Positions 1 to 5,516 of a stretch of 10,460 bases of DNA are shown piece after piece. Source of the stretch: Actinomyces sp. ICM47 (lineage in GTDB: Bacteria; Actinomycetota; Actinomycetes; Actinomycetales; Actinomycetaceae); the NCBI RefSeq assembly GCF_000278725.1, contig NZ_ALCA01000095.1:1-10460 (forward strand), given 5' to 3'. Under the pieces are notes generated by a model. That model was not told the origin of the DNA. It searched no databases and was given only the letters and a program-made list of their open reading frames with translations. How positions within the stretch are numbered: position 1 is the stretch's first letter; the number at the start of each line of letters is the position of its first letter. Position numbers and translations under genes: made by a program.

Positions 1-2
1 GG

Positions 3-998
3 GCGCGTCTGGGTGTGCGGGCGATCCGCTGGGCGATCCGACAGTTGCGCTTCGAGGGAGCCACTATCTTGGGGCTGGCCCGACAGTTAGGAACCACGTG
101 GAATACCGTGTGGTCCCATATCAAGCCGTGCCTGCAAGCCGCATCTGATGACCCCGCCCGCTTCACAGGGATTCGGGTGCTGGGGGTTGACGAGCACGTG
201 TGGCACCACCAGGACCGACGCCACCGGGGCCCACGTGAACTCACCGGCATCGTGGACCTGACTTGCGGGGAGGAGCATCCCACGGCCCGCTTGTTGGACC
301 TGGTTCCGGGTAGGTCTGGCACCGTGTACAAGAACTGGCTAGAAGAGCGCGGCGAAGACTTTCGCTCCGGTATCCAGATCGCGACGCTGGATCCCTTCCA
401 AGGATACAAGAACGCCATCGACGACCAGCTCCAAGACGCAACCAGCGTCCTCGATGCCTTCCATATCGTCAAGCTCGCCGGCGATGCCCTTGATGAGGTA
501 CGCCGCCGCGTCCAGCAAGACACGACCGGTCACCGCGGGCGCAAGGGCGATCCCCTCTATCAGATCCGCAATCTTTTGCGCGCCTCGCGTGATCGGCTCA
601 CGAAGCGTCAACAAGAACGACTACGTGAGGCCTTCACGGCAGATGAGGCGCATATCAGTGTGGAAGTCGCCTACCACTGCGCCCAGCAAGTCCGCGACGT
701 CTTCCATCAAGCCACACCCGCCCAAGGCCGACGCCTGGCCGCACACCTCATTGAGCGCCTACCAACGTGTCCCATCCCCGAAATCGCTCGTCTGGGGCGG
801 ACCCTACGCAAGTGGAAGGACGCATTCTTGGCCTACTTCGACACCGGTGGAGCCAGCAACGGCCCCACAGAAGCCATCAACGGAATCATCGAACTAGGCA
901 GACGCACCGCCAGAGGCTACCGCAACCCCACCAACTACAAACTCCGAATGCTCCTCATCGCAGGAGGCCTAGATGCCTCCACCCACACTCAACTCTGA
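3..998 (+). CDS. ISL3-family transposase, 5'-truncated by the window edge
   Basis: A DDE transposase that would cut and join the ends of its own insertion sequence. The reading frame is open to the left edge, so a GTG at 15 is unlikely to be the true start. ISL3 transposases usually exceed 400 residues and begin with a zinc-finger region, which would lie outside the window. Numbering from codon 15, the DDE-like residues are D59 in VLGVDEHVW, D126 in TLDPFQGYKNAI and E287 in SNGPTEAINGIIE. The DAFHIVKLA block (146-154), and RRTARGYRN near the C-terminus, are typical of the ISL3 catalytic domain. A helix-turn-helix-like stretch (ARQLGTTWNTVWSHI) lies at about 22-36. No frameshift or stop is seen up to the TGA at 996, so the visible part looks functional. 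Family assignment is confident; the exact IS name is not known. Confidence 0.93.
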   Translation, partial: ARLGVRAIRWAIRQLRFEGATILGLARQLGTTWNTVWSHIKPCLQAASDDPARFTGIRVLGVDEHVWHHQDRRHRGPRELTGIVDLTCGEEHPTARLLDLVPGRSGTVYKNWLEERGEDFRSGIQIATLDPFQGYKNAIDDQLQDATSVLDAFHIVKLAGDALDEVRRRVQQDTTGHRGRKGDPLYQIRNLLRASRDRLTKRQQERLREAFTADEAHISVEVAYHCAQQVRDVFHQATPAQGRRLAAHLIERLPTCPIPEIARLGRTLRKWKDAFLAYFDTGGASNGPTEAINGIIELGRRTARGYRNPTNYKLRMLLIAGGLDASTHTQL

Positions 999-1004
999 AG
1001 AGCC
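986..1004 (+). repeat. Probable right terminal inverted repeat of the ISL3 element
   Basis: Read inward on the minus strand, the sequence at 1004-986 begins GGCTCTTCAGAG and overlaps the last codons of the transposase. From memory, actinobacterial ISL3-family ends (IS31831/IS1207 type) start GGCTCTTC, so the element probably ends at 1004. ISL3 elements make 8-bp target duplications, so 1005-1012 (GTCAATAG) is the predicted duplicated target. The left end is outside the window, so this cannot be confirmed here. The stretch 1000-1018 can also fold as GAGCCG-loop-CGGCTC. Confidence 0.5.
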
Positions 1005-1029
1005 GTCAATAGCGGCTCCACGCGCACTA

Positions 1030-1064
1030 GCGAGGCCTACCCTGCATGGCGGGGCAGGCCTCGC
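1030..1064 (+). terminator. Strong hairpin downstream of the IS, terminator-like
   Basis: GCGAGGCCT (1030-1038) pairs perfectly with AGGCCTCGC (1056-1064). The stem extends inward to about 16 bp with one A-C mismatch and one wobble pair, leaving a loop of about 4 nt. There is no T-run on either side, so it is a terminator only by position and stability. Confidence 0.45.
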
Positions 1065-1082
1065 GGCGTAAACAAGGGGGTC

Positions 1083-1340
1083 GTGTTGCTCATGAGCCTG
1101 TTTCTACCATCTGAAGTGAGAGCGAATCTCACCGGGAGGTTCGCGCAGACTCGATGGGATGCTTCGGCCATGACTAGCATCGCCGCGTGGACAACCTGGC
1201 TGATCCCCTACATGTGCCGCATGATCATGGGCATCCCCATGATCAACCTGTCCGCCAACGCGGCTTTCGGCGTAGCCCTCATCGGGGCCGACGTGATCGG
1301 TCTGGCCCTCTACCTGCGCGGGGATGCACACCGGGTGTAA
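1083..1340 (+). CDS. Short two-helix membrane ORF, unrecognised; possibly a gene remnant
   Basis: An 85-codon frame ending in TAA, starting at a GTG just after AAGGGGG. TTG at 1086, ATG at 1092 or ATG at 1170 are alternative starts. The N-terminal third (to about residue 29) is hydrophilic and not protein-like in any way I recognise. The part from residue 30 on looks real: two hydrophobic segments, about 30-52 (WTTWLIPYMCRMIMG) and 59-79 (NAAFGVALIGADVIGLALYL), with a basic end RGDAHRV. This could be a small membrane protein. It could equally be the 3' end of a larger gene whose 5' part was lost when the neighbouring IS inserted or rearranged. The frame is the same as that of the transposase, but the transposase stop closes it at 996. 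I do not recognise a family. Confidence 0.35.
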   Translation: MLLMSLFLPSEVRANLTGRFAQTRWDASAMTSIAAWTTWLIPYMCRMIMGIPMINLSANAAFGVALIGADVIGLALYLRGDAHRV

Positions 1341-1486
1341 CCACCCGCGGCCGAGGCCTCTCACGAGACCAGTCAATCACCTGGCATATGTCGACAATAT
1401 CCACCCGACGCTCGCTTCCCCTAAATCCGACCTTCAAGGAGATGTTCGACCACGATCAGGAATCAAGATCTTCGCGCGGGAGAGAC

Positions 1487-1495
1487 TGTTATATT
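1487..1495 (+). promoter_or_regulatory. Extended -10 promoter candidate for the 402-aa gene
   Basis: TGTTATATT at 1487-1495 matches the extended -10 pattern TGnTATAAT at eight of nine positions including the free one. The -35 region about 17 bp upstream (GATCTT) is poor, as expected for extended -10 promoters. The ribosome site AAGGGAG (1520-1526) is 7 nt before the ATG at 1534. The rest of 1341-1533 shows only a small CGGGTG/CACCCG hairpin (1332-1347) and no gene. Confidence 0.4.
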
Positions 1496-1533
1496 CGGTT
1501 CCAGTTAACAATGATCGATAAGGGAGTCGCCAC

Positions 1534-2742
1534 ATGTCCAAAATCCTGCGGATCGCTTTGGCCATCGCGTTTATCATCGTGTTCTATACCGGCGAACTCG
1601 TGGGTATCATGTTCGACTATCAAGGCATCAACGTGGTTCCAACGCCAACGTGGATCCTTCTACTATTTGCCACCTGTGCCGCGAATGTAGCCAGCGCGTT
1701 CTGGATTTCGCGCGCGGACCCCCCGCGCAATCTAGCGTTCTGGGGCCTCTTCCTCAAGGTATGTTTCCTTCCGATATTCCTGGCAGACTTCTACATTTTT
1801 GTGTTAATGAGAAGCTGGTTTCCCCCCAGCCCTGAGGTATCACCGCTAGGATTTTTCCTCATCGCCCCCTATGTCGTCCTGTCATGCCCCCTCATGATCG
1901 TCAGCTCGTGCTACGGGTTCGCAGCAATCGATCGCGCGCGCGACGAACAGCTGATCTCCCCTGAAAGGGCAAGAAAGTACAAATGGGGGCTTGCCCTCCC
2001 CATCGCAGACCTCGTCGCAGCTATCTGGCTGTACGCACGCTTGCGCCGCCTGGACGGCACTGCTCCAACCTGCACCCCGGACGACGACCCGCTCTCACCC
2101 GCGCACACTACACCCCAACCCGTTGCCGACATAGACGACATCCTCGCTACAAGACCCGCACAGACCCGCAGAGCAATTCCACACCCCTGGCCTACAGTCC
2201 TGCCCCTCGCAGCCTCACTCTGTTTCATCATTGCCTCCTACGCTGGCGGGCCTGTCACCATGATCTTTCCCCCTCCATATCCGACACTTCGAATCGACGT
2301 CTGGTTCCTCGTCATGTTTGTGTGCGCCCTGGCGACTATCGTTAGTGCCGACGCTTTCAAAGGCGCACACAACCCCAAGACGCTGGCGCTCTGGTGCCTC
2401 GTCTTCAAGCTTGCCCTCCTCCCTTTTTTCCTTACTATGACCCTCATAGTGCTCGTCCTGGGATCGTATTTTTTCGCCCCGAGAGGCCTCATCTTTGTGA
2501 CATTCATCATGCTCCCCCTGCTACTCCTGGGGACCTACTGCATCATGCGCGTCACCTCATCCCACGGATCTGCCGCGATCAGCCGCGCACGCAACCAGCG
2601 GCTCGTCTGCCGAGAAACGGCGAACAAGCTACAGAGAGGCCTTGCCACTCCCATCGCCGATCTAATCTCCTCAATCCGCCTCTACGCACTACTGCGCCGA
2701 CTGGACGATGCCAGCGAAACCACCACGAGCGAGACCCTGTAA
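1534..2742 (+). CDS. Internally duplicated membrane protein (two five-helix modules), unrecognised
   Basis: A 402-residue integral membrane protein with no family that I recognise. It is two copies of one module: residues 1-175 and about 219-391, joined by a polar linker (176-218) rich in Pro, Thr and Asp. Each module has five hydrophobic stretches (first copy about 3-25, 39-58, 66-92, 105-130, 150-170). Shared signatures are: (a) NLAFWGLFLKVCFLP (66-80) against TLALWCLVFKLALLP (283-297); (b) SSCYGFAAIDRAR (124-136) against TSSHGSAAISRAR (341-353); (c) PIADL-x3-I-x-LYA-x-LRRLD at 156-174 and 373-391. The Lys inside the hydrophobic block and the RAR...LRR basic loops are kept in both. The start is the ATG at 1534, with AAGGGAG 7 nt upstream. 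The next gene encodes a third, single module. No catalytic motif is visible; sensor, immunity or transport-like roles are all possible and none is shown. Confidence 0.8.
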   Translation: MSKILRIALAIAFIIVFYTGELVGIMFDYQGINVVPTPTWILLLFATCAANVASAFWISRADPPRNLAFWGLFLKVCFLPIFLADFYIFVLMRSWFPPSPEVSPLGFFLIAPYVVLSCPLMIVSSCYGFAAIDRARDEQLISPERARKYKWGLALPIADLVAAIWLYARLRRLDGTAPTCTPDDDPLSPAHTTPQPVADIDDILATRPAQTRRAIPHPWPTVLPLAASLCFIIASYAGGPVTMIFPPPYPTLRIDVWFLVMFVCALATIVSADAFKGAHNPKTLALWCLVFKLALLPFFLTMTLIVLVLGSYFFAPRGLIFVTFIMLPLLLLGTYCIMRVTSSHGSAAISRARNQRLVCRETANKLQRGLATPIADLISSIRLYALLRRLDDASETTTSETL

Positions 2743-2817
2743 GCATCTCTCCAAGCTAAACACACACCCAGATACCAGCCCCGGCCTCGTTCCCGCGGGC
2801 GGTGATAGGGTGACAAC

Positions 2818-3489
2818 ATGCAAAGTGTCAAAAGAAATAAGCTACGCATATCTACCGTCATACGCGCGGTAACTTTCCTCTTCTTCGTCGTCGCAGCTTA
2901 CGGACCTTGGGTGCTGGCTTTTGTCCTCGACAAGAGTTTGGACGCTATCGACTGGAAGACGTGGACACTTCTGGCCGTGATCGCCGGAGCAGCCAACGCC
3001 GTATCCGCACTGTGGCGTCGAGACGACGACAGCCCGCGCACGATGGCGCTGTGGGGATTAATCCTCAAGCTCTGCTTGCTTCCCCTCTATGCTCCCACTC
3101 TTATTTTCCTTACAATCCTCACCATGGCTCTCGCAGCACCGGGCTACCTTATCTTGTTCCTTGCCTATGTGGGCCAGCCAATAGCGAACCTCATGATCCT
3201 GATCCCGCTCAGCTCATCCTATGGTCTTGTTGCGGCGTATCTCGGTTGCAAACAGAGACTTATTTCCGAGTCGTCGGCACACTACTACATCGCGCTCCAC
3301 CTACTGCCCGCCATCGACCTGCTATCGTCCATCTACCTGTACGTGAAACTATGGAAAGAGCAGCGCGCTCGCGCAGCGAGTACCGAGCAGGCCTCTCAGG
3401 ATTACAACGCCTCTTCACATAAGCACACAGCGCCTCCCGGCCTCTTTAAACGATTTCGGGACGAGGCCGAGGCTGAGCCACGCGCGTAG
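2818..3489 (+). CDS. Single-module membrane protein, paralogue of the preceding gene
   Basis: A 223-residue membrane protein carrying one copy of the module that occurs twice in the upstream gene. The signatures are aligned and diverged: TMALWGLILKLCLLP (75-89), SSSYGLVAAYLGCKQRLIS (132-150), and PAIDLLSSIYLYVKL (164-178) in place of PIADL...LYA.LRRLD. Hydrophobic segments lie at about 14-37, 47-66, 75-104, 108-135 and 157-177. The N-terminus is basic (KRNKLR), and the C-terminal 45 residues are a polar, charged tail. The start is the ATG at 2818, with AGGG 7 nt upstream (2807-2810). The gap of 75 bp to the previous gene has no clear promoter, so co-transcription is likely. The C-terminal tail is partly encoded by a hairpin resembling the terminators elsewhere in the window (3438-3469), which suggests read-through into a former terminator. 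Function unknown. Confidence 0.75.
   Translation: MQSVKRNKLRISTVIRAVTFLFFVVAAYGPWVLAFVLDKSLDAIDWKTWTLLAVIAGAANAVSALWRRDDDSPRTMALWGLILKLCLLPLYAPTLIFLTILTMALAAPGYLILFLAYVGQPIANLMILIPLSSSYGLVAAYLGCKQRLISESSAHYYIALHLLPAIDLLSSIYLYVKLWKEQRARAASTEQASQDYNASSHKHTAPPGLFKRFRDEAEAEPRA
3438..3469 (+). repeat. Terminator-like hairpin inside the 3' end of the 223-aa gene
   Basis: CGGCCTC (3438-3444) pairs with GAGGCCG (3463-3469). The 12-mer GGGACGAGGCCG at 3458-3469 is identical to the right arm of the intact terminator at 8036-8047. Here the matching GTCCC part of the left arm is missing (TTTAAACGATTT instead), so it is a partly eroded copy that is now coding. Confidence 0.45.
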
Positions 3490-3530
3490 CCATACCGATC
3501 AGGCGCCACTCCTGCACTAGCCCGCGGCGC

Positions 3531-3664
3531 TCACCCCTCCATATTCGCCGCGGTCACCCCGTCCGCCAGGGTTCCGTAGGCGGTGACACAGTGCCCGACA
3601 AACATGTCGTCAGATTCCATCGCGATACCCCTCAGCGCGATTCGGCGCGCGGAATTCTCTTCCA
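3531..3664 (-). pseudogene. Decayed 3' end of a DUF2262-like gene
   Basis: On the minus strand this stretch encodes a C-terminal fragment, NSARRIALRGIAMESDDMF followed by VGHCVTAYGTLADGVTAANM-EG and a TGA at 3531-3533. It matches the last ~54 residues of the intact gene at 5517-6386 (FARRIELRSIAMDADG..., FGHCVTAYGTLADGVTAANMEG). Over the last 84 bp I count 5 differences. Further in there is an in-frame 30-bp deletion, removing the residues equivalent to GSFSAYFDDD or thereabouts, and then about 8 differences in 48 bp. Similarity stops after CTCTTCC (about 3662), and the open frame ends at a stop at 3723-3725. No start codon or N-terminal two thirds remain. It is a relic of a second, tandem or duplicated copy. 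Confidence 0.8.
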
Positions 3665-3734
3665 AGTTGAGCGTGAGGACCTTCACTGAGCAGAACCCGC
3701 CGGCGTGCACATCCAGGCATTGTTAAACACCTTA

Positions 3735-3811
3735 GCGACCTGCCAGCTACGCTTCGAGGAAGGCGCCATCTCAGGCCTAGCCTCCTCCTCACACTCAACT
3801 ATGATGAATCC
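3735..3811 (+). mobile_element. Internally deleted relic of an ISL3 element
   Basis: The first half (3735-3782) reads QLRFEEGAISGLA, matching QLRFEGATILGLA of the transposase at the left end (its bases 33-80); GCGA...CGCTTCGAGG aligns directly. The second half (about 3781-3811) matches the transposase end and the IS tip: CACACTCAACT is identical to 984-994, and GATGAATCC sits where the intact copy has GAAGAGCC. About 290 codons between are missing. The junction falls at GGCCTAG, which occurs in the intact copy at 966-972 and resembles the GGGCTGGCC near 73-81, consistent with a deletion across short homology. It is non-coding now. Confidence 0.72.
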
Positions 3812-3817
3812 TTCATC
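3803..3817 (-). terminator. Small hairpin just downstream of the abiE operon
   Basis: GATGAA-TCC-TTCATC is a perfect 6-bp inverted repeat 21 bp beyond the stop codon of the AbiEii gene on its strand. It overlaps the tip of the ISL3 relic. The stem is AT-rich and short with no U-tract, so termination here is only a possibility. Confidence 0.25.
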
Positions 3818-3837
3818 CGGTTACTAGGAATGGCAAA

Positions 3838-4683
3838 TCACGCAGACACCAAGTTACCAAGCCGCACTGCGGCACTCACCACATCATCGAAGGAAATGTC
3901 GGATGCGTAAGGTGCCGATCTCACATAAGACTCCCATACTGCCAGCATATCATCGGAAAGCCGCACCTTCTCTAGTCGACTTCTATAATCGGCAACAAAA
4001 GCAGACGTTCCCCTTTTGCGCGCTGTTGCTTCGAGGGCACGCTTGACCTGGCCATATTCAATCTGATCAGCACGAGTATTCAAGAATACGTAAATGTCAT
4101 AGAAGTCCCTCCCACGTGTATTGGCAACACCTCTGCTGACGACCGTTTCAAACTTCTCAGCGAGAATCGTCGCCACAGGATAAGACATAAGCCTTATAGC
4201 GCGATCTTCGAACAGCATCGGATACGGATACTCAACCTCCGCAGGAACGATGGAATCACCTGTTGTGATATCAACTTTAATTGGCGCATTCATTCTTCCA
4301 TACCTGACCATAATATGAGCACGCCAATTTGGATATTCGTCATCTGTTCTGATTGACTCGAACCGCTCGAAGATGTATTCCATTCCGTCACCGACATCAA
4401 CAGAGCAGATCTGCTCCATCGTTTGCTCAATAGAGTCGCGATCAAGAGGCATACCAACAACAGTTGTATCCATATCCATCGTCGTACGCAGAGAGACACC
4501 AATCATCGAAGAAATCAGCAGGCCACCTTTGAGAATGAACTTATCAACATACGACGTTTTCTCGAGACGAAGCAGCAAATGTTCAAATAGAAACATCTGC
4601 AGGACTTCTTGAGGGCGCAGCCCCTCTCTCTTCGCAATTGCTCGAATCTTTCCACGCAGACTCGCATCGTTACGAATCGCCAT
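3838..4683 (-). CDS. abiEii: AbiEii/AbiGii-family nucleotidyltransferase toxin
   Basis: The toxin half of a type IV toxin-antitoxin (AbiE) system. Known AbiEii proteins are cytoplasmic nucleotidyltransferases of the DNA polymerase beta fold that halt growth and can abort phage infection. At 281 residues it is of ordinary length for the family. Visible motifs are: LKGG (51-54) followed by R66-TTMDMD, giving the metal-binding D70 and D72; K136-V-D138-I as the likely third acidic strand; AEKFETVVSRG (175-185); and R-G-R-D-F-Y-D (190-196), the usual C-terminal signature. ATG at 4683 is preceded by GGAGGTG (4692-4698, 8 nt spacing) lying inside the 3' end of the antitoxin gene. Only 2 nt separate the two genes, so translation is probably coupled. 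The GC content looks lower than in guaA, suggesting horizontal acquisition. All key residues seem present. Confidence 0.9.
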   Translation of the reverse strand: MAIRNDASLRGKIRAIAKREGLRPQEVLQMFLFEHLLLRLEKTSYVDKFILKGGLLISSMIGVSLRTTMDMDTTVVGMPLDRDSIEQTMEQICSVDVGDGMEYIFERFESIRTDDEYPNWRAHIMVRYGRMNAPIKVDITTGDSIVPAEVEYPYPMLFEDRAIRLMSYPVATILAEKFETVVSRGVANTRGRDFYDIYVFLNTRADQIEYGQVKRALEATARKRGTSAFVADYRSRLEKVRLSDDMLAVWESYVRSAPYASDISFDDVVSAAVRLGNLVSA

Positions 4684-4685
4684 GA

Positions 4686-5285
4686 TTACAACACCTCCAG
4701 ATACACCTGCAACTCACGACGTACTCCAAGAGCTGAGCACATATCAGTCAACCCTTGCAGGTCCTTCTCACCCCTCCGAAAGTACCCTCCGATAGCATCT
4801 TGCATAAGCTGAGCATCGACAGTTCCAGCCTTCCTTTCCCGAATCAGGTCGGCGATTGCGCGCTCAGCACCATAACTCCTCACTGCGTTACCGGAAGGCG
4901 TTACAAGGCACGTTACGCCAAGTTCGTACAGGTCAGGCCGCACCCAATGAACCTGAATACCCGGAAATTCCTGAGCCATCTTCACAGAGTTATATCCCCG
5001 CGGCACTGTCACGGACTGTGCGACAGGCAGACGATCCGACAATCCATTGAGATACAGGGCGCTAGCATGGGAGAAAATGCTCTTTTTCCACCGGGCACTA
5101 ATCACAAGAAAGTCATCGTCAAAGACATCTGGAGTGCAGTAAACTCCTCGCGTGAGCCGCTCAATACGACCGCCCTCACTAGCATGCGCAATGAGTCCAG
5201 CCGAGAAGCCTGCAGATTTCAGCTGAGAAGAAGAGGCAACACCACCCACGAGCGCAACGAAGTCGACGAGCTCATCCACCCTCAC
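4686..5285 (-). CDS. abiEi: AbiEi-type antitoxin / transcriptional repressor
   Basis: The partner of the AbiEii gene immediately downstream. AbiEi proteins have an N-terminal winged helix that binds inverted repeats in their own promoter and a C-terminal domain that counteracts the toxin without a stable complex (type IV). Seen here, numbering from the start chosen: a winged-helix region at about 5-50 with the wing RIERLTRGVYC (40-50); then FSHASALYLNGLSDRLP (71-87) and VTVPRGYN (92-99), typical of the AbiEi family. The frame opens at a GTG at 5294, but AAAGGGG (5294-5300) overlaps that codon. The GTG at 5285 has this site 8 nt upstream and is preferred (199 residues). A promoter and two palindromic elements lie directly upstream (5302-5363), as expected for autorepression. 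It is first in a two-gene operon. Confidence 0.88.
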   Translation of the reverse strand: MRVDELVDFVALVGGVASSSQLKSAGFSAGLIAHASEGGRIERLTRGVYCTPDVFDDDFLVISARWKKSIFSHASALYLNGLSDRLPVAQSVTVPRGYNSVKMAQEFPGIQVHWVRPDLYELGVTCLVTPSGNAVRSYGAERAIADLIRERKAGTVDAQLMQDAIGGYFRRGEKDLQGLTDMCSALGVRRELQVYLEVL

Positions 5286-5301
5286 GGAGACCACCCCTTT
5301 A

Positions 5302-5347
5302 CAGACGTTTACACATCACATTATCACGATTGATGTATACACGTCTG
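5302..5347 (-). promoter_or_regulatory. Long inverted repeat, candidate AbiEi operator
   Basis: The arm CAGACGTTTACACATCA (5302-5318) and the arm TGATGTATACACGTCTG (5331-5347) are inverted repeats matching at 15 of 17 positions, with a 12-nt spacer. The right arm contains the -10 hexamer of the operon promoter, so a bound repressor would block it. AbiEi proteins studied elsewhere bind paired inverted repeats of this general size; assignment here is by position. Confidence 0.7.
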
Positions 5348-5363
5348 CTTTGACTCGAGTCAA
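5334..5363 (-). promoter_or_regulatory. abiE promoter with a perfect palindrome over the -35
   Basis: On the minus strand TTGACT (5363-5358) and TATACA (5339-5334) are separated by 18 bp. The -35 lies in a 14-bp perfect palindrome, TTGACTCGAGTCAA (5350-5363). The palindrome ends 3 bp from the long inverted repeat. Transcription would start near 5326. Confidence 0.6.
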
Positions 5364-5448
5364 CTCTCCTCACCAGAGAACAGCCTCGGCCCGGTCCAAC
5401 GAAACGAGAACAAAGCCGAGACTTACAAACACGGGAACTGATGCGTCG

Positions 5449-5473
5449 GCGCCGACCAGAGAAGGTTCGGCGC
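5449..5473 (-). terminator. Hairpin between abiE and the DUF2262-like gene
   Basis: GCGCCGA (5449-5455) pairs with TCGGCGC (5467-5473) around an 11-nt loop, about 45 bp beyond the stop of the DUF2262-like gene on its strand. No U-tract follows. The rest of 5364-5516 shows no gene. Confidence 0.3.
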
Positions 5474-5516
5474 ATACACGCCCACGAATCATCACCTCAC
5501 CTCCAGCAGCCAGTAC

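Noticed and set aside
3610..3798. A 62-codon minus-strand frame spanning the relic region
   Set aside because: It is in a different frame from the DUF2262 relic and crosses into the ISL3 relic; the composition is a shadow of both.
4755..5333. A 192-codon plus-strand frame over the AbiEi gene
   Set aside because: Antisense shadow; the minus-strand product has the AbiEi signatures and a strong ribosome-binding arrangement.
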